This document shows, one piece after another, positions 40,541-50,836 of a DNA stretch of 60,000 bases (its first letter is position 1; each line of letters starts with the position of its first letter). Under the pieces are notes generated by a model that was not told the origin of the DNA, did no database searches, and worked only from the letters and a program-made list of their open reading frames with translations. The DNA comes from Mesostigma viride (taxonomy: Eukaryota > Streptophyta > Mesostigmatophyceae > Mesostigmatales > Mesostigmataceae), in assembly GCA_009746045.1 (NCBI GenBank), contig RPFO01000027.1, positions 6,016,509 through 6,076,508 on the forward strand. Direction: 5' to 3'. The translations under genes and the position numbers were made by a program.

Positions 40541-43107
40541 CTACTAAACCTAAAGGCTAAACAACCGAGTATTTGAGCTATTATTAGGAACCTTTGGGGT
40601 CCTTACTCAGGCCCCGGCAATGAGTGGTGCCCATGCAGCCGGGCCAGGCGAGCAGACTGTGGGACCATCATTGGGGCATTGAAGGCGAGCGCAGAAAGAT
40701 GCATGGGGCAGATCGTAAGCAATGCAGAGGCGGTGGACTCAGTGGGAGTGGAGACGTATGACTGCCGAGCCGACGCTTTTTTGCTGTCGCTGGGACAGCA
40801 AGTGTGTTAGAAAACCCGGGGGAGGAGGAAAAGATCTTTTGCTCAATGTGAACCCAATGTTGTGTCTGCCTAAAGTTTAGTTATATTGGCAATATGTAAA
40901 TCGATCAAACAACTTTGCCCACTGGGCATAGGCCAACTAGGCCTTAACGATGTTTGCCAACTAGGCTAAACACACTTGGACCAACGAGGCCAAGTTTTCT
41001 GACTGACCAACTATGTAGGCAGCCATACAAAACTAGGGCTTTCCCACACACATGGGGACCAACGAGGCACCAACAATTTGCAAGGCGTACCACTGAAGTG
41101 GAGGGCACGGAATAATTTTGTCCGTAGGCATCTACGGTGAAGTTTACCCGCCGCCACCTACCAGTACCAAAGATGCATGGCAAAGCATCGACACTTAGAT
41201 AAGTGGTCCAAAAGACTAGCATGCAGGCACGAAGGTGCTGCGCCTCCCAGGCGGTACTAGTACAGGGGTTAGAACTGCGCGAAGCGCAGATCCACAGCAA
41301 TTAATTGTCCAGGGTACTCTAGATACGGACACGTACTTGTCCACTATAAAAACACCGCGAGCAACCACTTAGTCGTAACAAACTGGGCCTGTTCAATGCG
41401 GAGACGGAAGCGATTGTTAGGGACGCATTCCTAATTATTCCCCGTTTACAAAAAATTGGCCACGACATTAAAGTTCGGCTAGCAAATATGTTAAGGCACA
41501 ACCAGGATTCTATAAAATCCTGACAGAGTGCAGCCATTGAAGCCCTCCCTATTGTTGGAATTACACTGTCAACGGTGTGCCTGTTGCTTCTTCGTTCTTC
41601 TACTACTATAATTAATTGCTAAGTTGGTATAAGGTCAGTACAACACCCTGTGCCTTTGCACATTGCATGGCTACTTTTGGTGCAGTGGCCACCAGTGGCA
41701 GCATCTTGGGGTTGATGTGTAGGCCCTGTTGCATTGGCGTGTGTATGCAGCTGTCAATAATCATCGGCACATATGGTGTGTACTTTGGAATCCCGAGTTT
41801 GCCATGGCAAACCTGTGTTGCTGCGGTCACCCTCCTGTGCTGACATCATTTCGCTCTGACATCCATCCCTGGTGATGGTTTGCCTATTTCTTTTGAATGA
41901 TTGTGTGAGCCTGCAGGGCCTTGCAGCCAGAGCATTGGGGCAGACAGCACAATCGGTGCCTTCAGCGACAGCCGTGGTCTTTCTCCCCTCAATGTGAGCA
42001 CTGTTTGGATGCTACCTATATATATTAGGAAAGACACTAAACAGTTGTGACTTGATTTAACCCCTCTAAAAATTAAGTTGAGTCAAGGTGTAAAATATTT
42101 CGGCTAACAAGGGTAACAATGTTCAATGTCGGCCAACAGGGTTAACGACAATGGAGAGGAGGAAGATCTTTTCACCCTTTAATTCAACATTGTTTGTATT
42201 GATAGTAATGCGTGGTCAGCCAACAAGGCGACATTAAATACGGCCAACAAGGCCTACAGACCAACAATGTCACACATTCGCCATACTTAGCCTCAGGCTT
42301 GGAAGCGACGGACAAGGTAATTACAAGCTTGGTCGAGCAATCCCACATATATAGTGCTCTTGTCGCTCAGGGGATCGAGCAGTTCCACAACAAAGCATTA
42401 TATGTACTGTCGGATGTTCATCAAACGGCGGCGCAACACACATCAATTGTCGGATGCATTACGCATGCATGCATGCACATGACAAAAGTAGGAAGACAGC
42501 GCCGGCGTCAAGTACTGACCAGCACTTCAGGTTTCTTTCCTCGACGCCTGCATAAGGCTGTGTGAGCTCAACTTAAACGCGTCTATCAACGAAGGGTGAT
42601 GGCAAGGTAGTCGCGATTTCTGCCTTAGGTAATATACAACTTGCCGGCTTCTGGAAACATAGGACTTTGATAAAATATTTCCGAACTTTAATACAACCGT
42701 TTCTAGAGTCGAAGATACGCCTAGTCGCTAATGTGTATGGGGTCCAGCACACACGCTAGGTACCTGAGCGGCATACTTTTGCTCTAAATACTTTTTCTCT
42801 GAAGGCAATGAAGGGTAGCAATGGTTAATGATGCCGACCCACAATCCGGCCTGTACAGAATTCTCGAAATCATCCGACATCAGAAAATGTGGCGAAGGTA
42901 GTAATTTACTTAGAAGAACTGACACAAGGCGGACCTTTTCATTACAAAATATTCCATGGTGCCCAACCCTAGTAGCCATAGTCAACACAAAAGGTGACAT
43001 GGTGATTTCATGTGGCATTTTTTACTCTTGCCAAAGCCGGCGGATGCTACATGCTGCAAAGGGCCAACATGTGTCGAAAATTGGCACATACAGCTAGGAC
43101 AGTCATG
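40541..43107. other. Intergenic; faint related blocks, no recognisable gene
   Basis: The blocks near 40818-40990 and 42143-42275 share GAGGAGGAA(AA)GATCTTTT, a following CAAYATTG-type motif and repeated GCCAAC(T/A)AGGC motifs, so they may be diverged copies of one LTR-like sequence. No coding motif was recognised. Confidence 0.35.
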
Positions 43108-43425
43108 CAGTCATGCAGAAGATCATGCCGAATTGTATGCCTTAACCCCTTAGTCCTTGCACGTCTGCTAACATTCGACACCAAAAGCAGTACCTAAAAA
43201 GAGAGTACCCAATATTACAAACTTCAGCACACAAGAACTTTTGACCCGTGTTGACCCCGTACAGTACAGTCATGCAGAAGATCATGCCGACACTCGTATG
43301 CCTTAACCCCTTAGTCCTTGCACCTGCTAACATTCGACACCAAAAGCAGTACCTAAAAAGAGAGTACCCAATATTACAAACTTCAGCACACAAGAACTTT
43401 TGACCCGTGTTGACCCCGTACGGTT
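43108..43425 (+). repeat. Tandem duplication, 159-bp unit, two copies
   Basis: 43108-43266 and 43267-43425 are nearly identical (both start CAGTCATGCAGAAGATCATG). Small changes include ATTGTATG against ACACTCGTATG and a GT loss. Confidence 0.9.
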
Positions 43426-43581
43426 CGAATAAAATACTTCTGTACGCGTACTTCACGCCGTGAATAAAATACATAAAATACGCGACTTGGACTTGCATTT
43501 TTCGGGGGTGTACCAGGCTACCAGCGAGCAGCGCGGCGCCTAGGTTCTAAGTTGGCGCGGCGTTTACTTCCCGTGGGAAAA

Positions 43582-44830
43582 ATGTCTGGCGGCCTGCTCA
43601 AGGACTTAGTTGGCACGAAATCAACGTAATGAAGGTGATGCTGCAAAAGGGCGACTACGAGGTGCAGTCAGGCCTGAGCAAGAGACAGGGATTTTCACTT
43701 AATGTGCAGCCTGATGAAAGAAAAAGGTCCCAAGTGGGCGTTTGTGCATGGCAAGAATGAAAAGATTCGGGATCCTGTTACCATGAAAGAGGTCTCTGTG
43801 ATTAAGCAGTACAACTTATTGCAGATTCTGCAACAAGAGCTTACACTCCAAGGCGCCCGGGGGCAATCAGCGCCTACCGAGTCCGATTACACTTTGCCGG
43901 CATCTCAAATGGAGGCATCGCGGCCTGCGAGAAAATTCCAAAGGAATTATGGGACAAGTTTATCCTGAGGATCGCCAACAGCAAGGCGGCGAGGGCGGGC
44001 GCCAAGAAGCAGCACGCTGCTAACAGGGCGATGGCGGAGATGGGAGGGCCTTCGGTTGCCTCGTCGTCGGTTCCTGTCGGCAAAGGCCATGCGCAGCCGT
44101 GCTGACTTGATCTCAAAGTGGCTGCCGATTGCCGAACCTTCCTATCGACGAGCTATCTGCCCAGCTGCTCATTGCCGAGTTCTTCATCGAGAATTCATGG
44201 CATAATAATAATTTGCCTTCAACGCTGCTGAGACGCCTCTTTCAAGAAGATGGTGGCCGCCCTGTGCCAGTACAAATGTGGGATCGTGACCCCTCCTAAT
44301 CGGCAGTTGTTGGGTGGCGAGATTCTCATCAAGAAGAAGGAGAGCGTGGAGGTGAATGTTGAGAAACTCAGGGCCCAGAACAACCAGTACAGCTGGACCA
44401 TCTATAGTTTCGGATTCCTACACAAATGTGAACAAGAAGCCCATCGTCAACTTCCCCATGCGTTACCAACGGCATCGCCATCTTTGAGGACGCGCTGGAC
44501 ACCTCTGGGCAGGACAAGAACTCTGCCTATCTGGGCAAGGCCGGCAAGGTGGTCATGAGGAGAAACGGGCCTGAGAACTACATCCTGATCTTGATGGATG
44601 GCGCAAGTGTGTGCCAGAAGGCATGCGACGAGGTGGTGGCCTCGAAGGGATACGAGCACATCACGCCCACGTGGTGCTCTGCTCACGTCATCAACCTGGA
44701 GTTGGAGGACGTGGGCAACCTGCCATGGGTGCAGGAGCGGCTGGCAGCGTGTCACCAGATCTCCAAGTTTATCCGCCCATTACAATTCGTTCAAGTGGCC
44801 CGCCGGAGCGGCTGTACAATTTTTCCCAGT
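43582..44830 (+). pseudogene. hAT-like transposase, N-terminal half (BED finger and DUF659 region)
   Basis: Pieces in different frames add up to the first half of a plant-type hAT transposase. KGPKWAFVHGKN followed later by GGIAACEKIPKELWDKFI fits a degenerate BED zinc finger. AALCQYKCGIVTPPNRQLLGGEIL, NFPMR, DTSGQDKNSAYL, GPENYILILMDGASVCQKA and THTWCSAHVINLELEDVGNLPWVQE-like sequence follow the order of the DUF659/hAT core (the NYxxxGxxL and PCAAHCxNLxLEDIG blocks of the family). At least three frame breaks occur. The similarity stops near 44790 (ISKFI) and resumes at 48440, after inserted DNA. Confidence 0.75.
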
Positions 44831-44934
44831 GAGCGCGCTGCCAAGTGTACTTGTGGACAAACTTTTAGGTGCTCCGTCACTTCGAGGTACTAAAAATTAG
44901 GCTACGGTGCGAATTCAGCGAATTTCAGCGAATT

Positions 44935-45133
44935 TTCAGTCGAACGAAAGGAAGTGACGCCAACTACCAAAGAATTTCCGTTACGAATTTTCAGTCCAAC
45001 ACTTTGCGCGAAATGAAGTGACGGCAACTACCAAAACGTTTCCGAACGTTACAAATTTCCCAGTCCAACACTTTGCGCAAAATGAAGTGACGGCAACTAC
45101 CAAAACGTTTCCGTTACGAATTTTCAGTCCCAC
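44935..45133 (+). repeat. Short tandem repeats, about 70-bp unit, three copies
   Basis: Each unit has TTTTCAGTCCAACACTTTGC, then GAARTGACGGCAACTACCAA and ACGTTTCCG. Copies begin near 44932, 44989 and 45057, with length differences. Confidence 0.8.
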
Positions 45134-45240
45134 ACTTTGCGCAAATTTTAGTAGGGCTACACGCAAGCTACCTTTCGAAATGTTGTGCAAGTATGGAACG
45201 CATTTCATTCGTCCGGAGGAACGCTGCCCGCCAACAGTCT
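45134..45240 (+). repeat. Partial copy of the 156-bp repeat, left of element 3
   Basis: GCGCAAATTTTAGTAGGGCT through CGGAGGAACGCTGCCCGCCAA matches 48189-48286 at roughly 85-90%. Element 3 lies between the two. Confidence 0.8.
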
Positions 45241-45260
45241 ACCCCAGTTGGAACGCTGAG

Positions 45261-45560
45261 GGGAGCCAGGGCCAGCTTGATATAATCCAAGGCCTCCTTC
45301 ATGTCCTCCCAATGCTTTGCCATTCCTGTTGCAAGCATAGCGTATGTGTTTTTGTCAAGTTTGAGTTTCTCCAGGAAAGCATGCAGCAAGAACTTGTGAT
45401 CTAGCTGCTGGACATCAAGACGGGCTTTGATGGCTAGCTCATATTTCTTGGTCTCAGCCACATAGTCTAAGGAGCTGACCTGGTATTCCTCTACCCACCT
45501 AAATGCCCCATACATATCCACAGATAAGGGGGTGGAGAGGAGGTCAGTTAGCTCCCTCAT
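45261..45560 (-). pseudogene. Gag, C-terminal fragment, family 3
   Basis: About 100 codons (TDLLSTPLSVDMYGAFRW ... LLHAFLEKLKLDKNTYAMLATGMAKHWEDMKEALDYIKLALAPLS) similar to the family 2 gag segment at 34500-34800. It is cut at 45260 by the internal deletion; reading beyond that point is into the LTR remnant and host repeats. Confidence 0.75.
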
Positions 45561-45641
45561 GAAGCTCTCCCAGACTGCCTTAGCCTGTGTATCCTGCCAC
45601 CTGGGATACCTACGCTGGAAGACAAGAATGAGATTCTGAAT

Positions 45642-47667
45642 CTAAGAGGAAGACTCATGGTAAAAGTCCCCCTGCATGAGAGACCCAAACCAGTTCTTGA
45701 CATTCAGTTCCTCCCTGGCTAACTGGAGAGAGAGAAGTACATGATTCCCCTGCTCCCTAGTATGCCCCTCAGGCAGCCCCCTGACAGTGATCCTATCCAC
45801 AGGACGGTTCTCATTGTATGTGGGCCAACGGGAGGGGGATGCAGGGGGAGAGGGAGAAGATGGGGGTGCTGCTGCAGCATTCACAGGAGAGACATGCTGT
45901 GTGGGAGGTACTACGTGAGTGAGCTGAGCAGGAGGGACATGCATGGGCTGAGTAGGATGGGTGGGCAACAGATGGGTGGGCTGGGTAGGGTTGTGAGTAT
46001 GTGTGACTTCCCGCCTCCTGCTGCGGGCCTCCTCCCAGTCATGGAAGGTGGGAGAGAGAGACACGTCATCGTCAGTAGGGTTAGTAATGTCATGGTGCAG
46101 CCAGGCAGGCAACAACCTACCAGCCCCGGACAGGATGGCATTGTGCAGGCGCTCCAGGTGTCGCACCAGTCGACCCCTGTTGCCCTGGACCCTCCTCCCT
46201 GCAAGGAGGGCCTGCAGGGCAGGCAGCAAGGAGTCACACACTGCACGTGTGTTCGCCTGAATGTTGGGCAAGCCCAGTAAGTGCGTAATGATCGAACAGA
46301 CCAAACTGCCCACCTCAGCGATGTGCAGCTGCTGAGTCCTATCAGCCAGCCCGCGAAAGGATGCTGTGGCAGCCTCAATGGCCCGCCACACGTGCTCATC
46401 CCCCATGGTGATCATGTCATCACCTTCCAGATCACCCTCCATCACCTCCGGCAGCTGCCCTGCCTGGGTGGGACCCTCGGGCCCGCCTGCCCCTGCCAAG
46501 GCCTTGTCCTTGGGGCGCCTTGAGGGGGCCTGCCCTCCTGAGCCGCTGGAGGGGCCAGAGACACCCTCCATGGGAGTGTCCTCCCCCGACTGCGCCGGAG
46601 GCGCCGGCGTCGCTGCCGGGGTCCCTGCAACCCCGGGAGCTGGTGTCGCCGCCGGGGTCCCTGCAACCCCGGGGGCCTCAGCAGGCGCCTGGCCCCCTGC
46701 GTTGGGCGGGGGGGCCGGCTGCTGAGGATGGGCCCTCTGCCCTGCCAGAGGGCCCTGGGTGGTCGCACCACCCGCTGGTGTGTTGGGGGCGCCTGCCGCC
46801 CCGCGCCCAGCCGTAGGCGGCGTCGCAGCCGCCTGGTTCCTCTCGTCGCCCCAGCCAACTGGCGTGACCTGGGGCCACTGAGGCAACGGGGTGGACATCG
46901 CGATGTCACGCGTCGCCACCACCTGCAGCGCTTCCCGCTGACGCTGCTCAGACGCCCACTGATCAACCGTCCCCGGGTTCTGCCTCGCCCTGGTGGCGAA
47001 ACAGCGCATCCAGACCGCCACCTGGAGCAGCTGGAACTCCATCCGCCTGAACACGATGAACATCGAACGACGTCGCCGGCTCATCAAAATTCAGCTGAAA
47101 CGGCTGGCGAAGACGCCAGCCCGTCACCGAGATGAACTCCGTAATATCATCTTCCCCGAGGGGTAGATGGTAGGGCCGAATCCCGAACTCGACGGGTAGC
47201 GGGACATGCTCGCCGTAGCGATCAATATCCATAATGGCCATTTGTCGGCCCACAGACAGGTTGCCCGACGTAGCAGGCGTCTGTGAAGACAGCTCAAGCG
47301 AGGGCCGCGGCCTCGCGGGCGGCACCTCCCCGTCCTCCTCAAAGGAGTCGCTACGCTCACGTCCCCCGCCACCTGCGACGGGGGTGTCACGTGCCCGGGG
47401 TTCCTGCATCCCGGGTGCCATGGCGGACGAACCGCCAGTGGCAAGCGTGCGGCCTCTAGCCTGCCCCTGGGCGCCGGCCCCCACCTGCGGGGTCCGACGC
47501 CTGGGGTTGTCGGCAGCCACTGTGCTAAAGGTAAAGTTGGGCGTCACCCGCACGGTGGCGGAGGGCGAACCCTCCGGCGAGAGCTGTGGGGAGGTGCGCT
47601 TGGTCGGCGCATTCCCCTTCTTGTTGTTGTTGGTGTTCTTGCCGGCATTTTTGTTGTTGGAAGCCAT
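45642..47667 (-). pseudogene. ORF1/gag N-terminal region, family 3 (one frame break)
   Basis: It starts at ATG 47667, 28 nt inside the LTR. The first 200 residues are Asn/Lys- then Pro/Ser/Gly-rich, followed by MDIDRYGEHVPLPVEFGI and QPFQLNFDEPATSF. A break near 47030 shifts to a second frame (481 codons) with an Ala/Pro/Gly-rich stretch containing two copies of GVAGTPAATPAP, a helical region (EHVWRAIEAATASFRGLADRTQQLHIAEVGSL), a His/Pro/Thr-rich linker and RPVDRITVRGLPEGHTREQ. The last block matches EDRITFPGLAEGFVQED in family 2 gag, so the end of this frame is gag. Confidence 0.65.
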
Positions 47668-47677
47668 TTCGAACTTT

Positions 47678-47695
47678 TCAGTCCAAGTTGGAACG
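47678..47695 (-). other. Primer binding site, family 3
   Basis: Directly after the 5' LTR the minus strand reads TGGACTGAAAAGTTCGAA. Its complement ends TTCAGTCCA and carries TTCGAAC, as expected for the T-loop, acceptor and CCA end of a tRNA. Families 1 and 2 have no such TGG site at this position. Confidence 0.55.
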
Positions 47696-48131
47696 CCGAG
47701 AATGCGGTGGACAACTCACGAATGCTGAGAGCGAAGAAAGAGATTGTATTAGGCAAATAATACAACGAACGCGAAGAGCTCAGAATGGAACTGTGCGAAC
47801 TCGGTGCTGTGGCACTCCCCAGTGCTACGCCTATATGCCTATGGCAGCGCTCCACTGCAGCGCCTACCAGTGGACAACTGTACACTGCAATGCCATGCGA
47901 CCACGTCACTAGCATCACCTACACTCGGCCCGTCAGACCCGGATAACCCGGATCTGGCGCGTCGAGCTAGAGCCTAGGAACAGTCTGGCACTAACTGCAC
48001 GTCAGTCCACATGACACCTCAGTACCGTACGACCTGCCGTACAGTACTGAGGTGTCCCGCTCAGCCGCGGTAGGCAATACGCGGCGCGCAGGCCGGAAAT
48101 CCGTGTGTCAGCCTAAGCATCTCATCTAACT
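47696..48131 (-). repeat. 5' LTR, family 3
   Basis: 436 bp, AGTTGGAACGCC to CATCTAACT on the plus strand. It contains a hairpin with GACACCTCAGTAC arms (about 48010-48056). Confidence 0.8.
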
Positions 48132-48345
48132 ACCCCCGTTCAGAAATTTCCATCGAACTTTACTTGAGATTTGGAAATCTGAATGTCCGCGCAAATTTTA
48201 GTAGGGCTGCACGCAAGCTACCTTTCAAAATTTTGCGCAAGTATGGAACGCAATTCATTCGTCCGGAGGAATGCTGCTCGTCAACTGCCCCCGTTCAGAA
48301 AGTTCCGCCGAACTTTACTTGAGATTTGGAAATCTGAACGTGCGG
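48132..48345 (+). repeat. 156-bp repeat, one full and one partial copy
   Basis: ACCCCCGTTCAGAAA starts at 48132 and a similar CCCCCGTTCAGAAA starts at about 48289. The AACTTTACTTGAGATTTGGA block is present in both. With 45134-45240 this shows a local tandem array interrupted by element 3. Confidence 0.8.
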
Positions 48346-48439
48346 TTGGAGTTTCGCGGGGAAACCCAAGTTCCCCAAGTAATTCACCAATAACGCGCTT
48401 CGAGCACTTGCCCGCTAAAACCTAAGCAGCCGCTCCGGT

Positions 48440-49490
48440 AAAACTTGATGCACGATGCGACGCTCTCCCTCTGGCGCAGCTACAACAAGGGCGCGCTCAA
48501 GCTGCCGCTCGAGACGCAGTTCGCCAAGAACTACCTGTGCGCGAAGAAGTGCAACAACGAGCGGGACACGCTGGCCAAGATGGTCGCCTCCAAGGAGTGG
48601 CAGAAGACGAACGATACCAAGCCATGGGTGGCAGAGGCCAGGGAGGTGCGCACGCTGATCCTGGACGAGGCGCTGTGAGACGAGGTCGGCCAGGTGCTGC
48701 AGGTCTTGGAGCTGATGTACAGAGCGTCCTGCGCGAGGTCTGAATGGGCGGCTGGCCAGCATGGGCACCATCTACGCGTCCATGCTGGACGTGGAGAAGG
48801 CCTTGGAGGCATCCAATCCGCAGAGGGAGGACGTTCTCATCGCTGACAAGAAGCGCAGGGGCGACGTGCTGAACATCTGGCGCAGCCGGTGGGAAGACAT
48901 GAACAACGACCTGCATAGCGGGCTTCGCCTTGAACCCCCAGCACGTTCTTTGGACCGTTGAGGACGACAAGGGCAGGCAGGTGGAGGTAGGCCGGCCGGG
49001 CATTGAGGACAATGAGGAGGTGATGCTGGCCCTGGCGCGCATTTGCGAGAAGCTCCTGGGCAGCGGCGAGAAACCTGTAAAGGCTGTGAGCGGCAGTGGC
49101 ACAGGTTCCGGTGGCTGGAGGGCATCTTTGGCTCCCGTATGTGCATGACATGGATTGACAAGCAGTCGCCCTCTGGATACTTGGCAGGAGATCAGGGGCA
49201 TGGCCGGCCGGCGCCATCGAGCTGAAGATCGTGGATGTGCCTGTGCTGGCGGCGCCAACGTCCGCGAGTACGGCCGAGGTTTCCCGGTCCCACATGAAGC
49301 TCCTGCACACCAAGCTGAGGAACCACCTGTCCGAATGAAGCTGAGGAGAAGGCGGTGGACTAGATGTACATGTATCACACCATCAGGGCGTACAACAAGT
49401 CCCTGGATGCGCAGTACGCGGAGGCGTTCCTCAGGCAGGATGGCTATGCCACCGATGACGAGGCCAGGGGGGATGAAGTGGCGATGGAGG
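48440..49490 (+). pseudogene. hAT-like transposase, C-terminal half
   Basis: It resumes the transposase of 43582-44830: LWRSYNKGALKLPLETQFAKNYL, then VASKEWQKT, then MGTIYASMLDVEKALEA, RSRWEDMNNDLH and ALNPQHVLWTVE, matching in order the later DUF659/hAT blocks (LHAAGYYLNP type). Near 49220-49400, in two frames, PTSASTAEVSRSHMKLLHTKLRNHLSE and EKAVD...MYMYHTIRAYNKSL match the hAT dimerisation domain (SASxxERxWSxFxxIHxKKRNRL type). Stops or shifts lie near 48676, 48930 and 49350. The frame runs into the GAG repeat as an acidic tail. Confidence 0.75.
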
Positions 49491-49500
49491 AGGAGAAGGG

Positions 49501-49700
49501 AGAGGAGGAGGAGGAGGAGGAGGAGGAGGAGGAGGAGGAGGAGGAGGAGGAGGAGGAGGAGGAGGAGGAGGAGGAGGAGGAGGAGGAGGAGGAGGAGGGG
49601 GAGGAGGAGGAGGAGGAGGAGGAGGAGGAGGAGGAGGAGGAGGAGGAGGAGGAGGAGGAGGAGGAGGAGGAGGTGGTGGTGGTGGTGGTGGTGGTGGTGG
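49501..49700 (+). repeat. (GGA)n microsatellite followed by (GGT)n
   Basis: About 170 bp of nearly perfect GGA repeat with one GGGGGA interruption near 49597, then about 30 bp of GGT. It would encode poly-Glu then poly-Val in the transposase frame. Confidence 0.95.
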
Positions 49701-49935
49701 ACTGGTGCAGGGCAGGCACCATGGTCGTCGCCCCACTGTGGGAAAGAGGCCTGGCTCCTCCTGGAGGGAGCTAGGAGGAGGAGGAGGGGGAGGAGGAAGA
49801 CGAGAACCTTCGACTGCGGCGCAAGGTTCGCGCAGCCCAGGGTTACAAAATTTGGTACAAAAATTGCATGGACCATGGAGTAATCTCAGTGACATGTCTA
49901 GGGTGCAGTTGTGCATGCTGCCAAAGATGAATATT

Positions 49936-50396
49936 AGACCCCTTCTGAAAAAACCTACCCCGACTAAACTACCCCGACTAAATTAGTCGGGGTTTTTGTC
50001 GGGGTACACCGGTCGAAACGGCACGTTTCGCCCCTTCTGAAAACACGGACACGGGTCGGACGGCAGCAGGTAGCATAATTATGCACTCTGAGACCGCGTA
50101 AGTGGCCTCTGACGCCACTGGACGTATATATTTGACCAATGACTAGAGTATTTTTCAGTTCAGTTCAGTTCAGACCAGCAGAGTTGGTGCGCAAATCGGT
50201 ACAGACGCCAGCAGGTCCCGAGGCGCACCCCGACGAAATTAGTCGGACCCCGACTAATCTACCCCAACTATTTTCCGACTAACGCGAAAATAGTCGGGGT
50301 AGATTAGTCGTGGTCCGACTAATTTCCCCAAAACGCGCCGCGCCAGGAATTTAGTCGGGGTAAATAGTCGGGGTTGGCGGTCTTCAGAAGGGGTCT
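49936..50396. mobile_element. MITE-like element, 461 bp
   Basis: Terminal inverted repeats of about 48 bp begin AGACCCCTTCTGAAAA and end TTCAGAAGGGGTCT, with ATT directly outside both ends (49933-49935 and 50397-50399). The interior is full of GTCGGGGTA/TACCCCGAC blocks, including a second inverted repeat at about 50228-50325. It has no coding capacity. A 3-bp duplication suggests a PIF/Harbinger- or CACTA-type transposase, but the ends do not clearly match either. Confidence 0.8.
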
Positions 50397-50836
50397 ATTG
50401 TGTGCGCATAGGTGTATATGGGCATGGAGCTCGTTGTGGGATGTTTGAGAGCAAGGTCCGTTGAGTCTTGAGCAGTTATTATCCTCTCATGCATTATATA
50501 GTGGATGGCTTTCCTTGCTTGCCGTTGCAGCCCCCCCTGCATTGAACATTTAACAAACCATACTCAGATGGGAATGCCTGGCACAAATGCATGATGTTAA
50601 TGAATAAGCATACACCAAATTTCAGTCAATAACTGAGTGAACATCGTCAATGAGCGTGCTAATTAGGTGACTAACAATTGGAACACATGGGGTTCAAATG
50701 ACTAGAAGTTTTCTTAATCACTATCAATGCCACGTCACTGGATGCACACCCTCAAAGCTCTGAAGCGGTCGCGTATTTTAAGCCCGCGTATTTTAACCCC
50801 CCCACGTACATACTCGTATTTTGAACCCCGTTTGAA
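50397..50836. other. No recognisable gene
   Basis: About 440 bases of intergenic sequence. CGTATTTTAA/GAACCCC-type short repeats occur near 50770-50830, next to the 1.36-kb element. Confidence 0.3.

Larger units (their letters stand above)
45246..48131 (-). mobile_element. LTR element family 3, internally deleted
   Basis: The right end is a full 5' LTR (47696-48131). The left end keeps only the outer 15 bases of the 3' LTR (AGTTGGAACGCTGAG, 45246-45260), joined directly to gag sequence. Both ends are flanked by ACCCC (45241-45245 and 48132-48136), so the outer boundaries are those of the original insertion. All of pol and nearly all of the 3' LTR have been lost by one internal deletion. LTR ends AGTT...AACT and the pre-gag frame place it with families 1 and 2. 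Confidence 0.85.

Noticed and set aside
43108-45133. CRISPR-like array from repeated units
   Set aside because: The units are 70-159 bp and contiguous with no unique spacers; the context is eukaryotic.
49155-49883. Arg/Trp-, Pro-, Ser- or Leu-rich proteins across the GGA repeat
   Set aside because: These are frame shadows of the microsatellite. Only the Glu frame is continuous with the hAT transposase.
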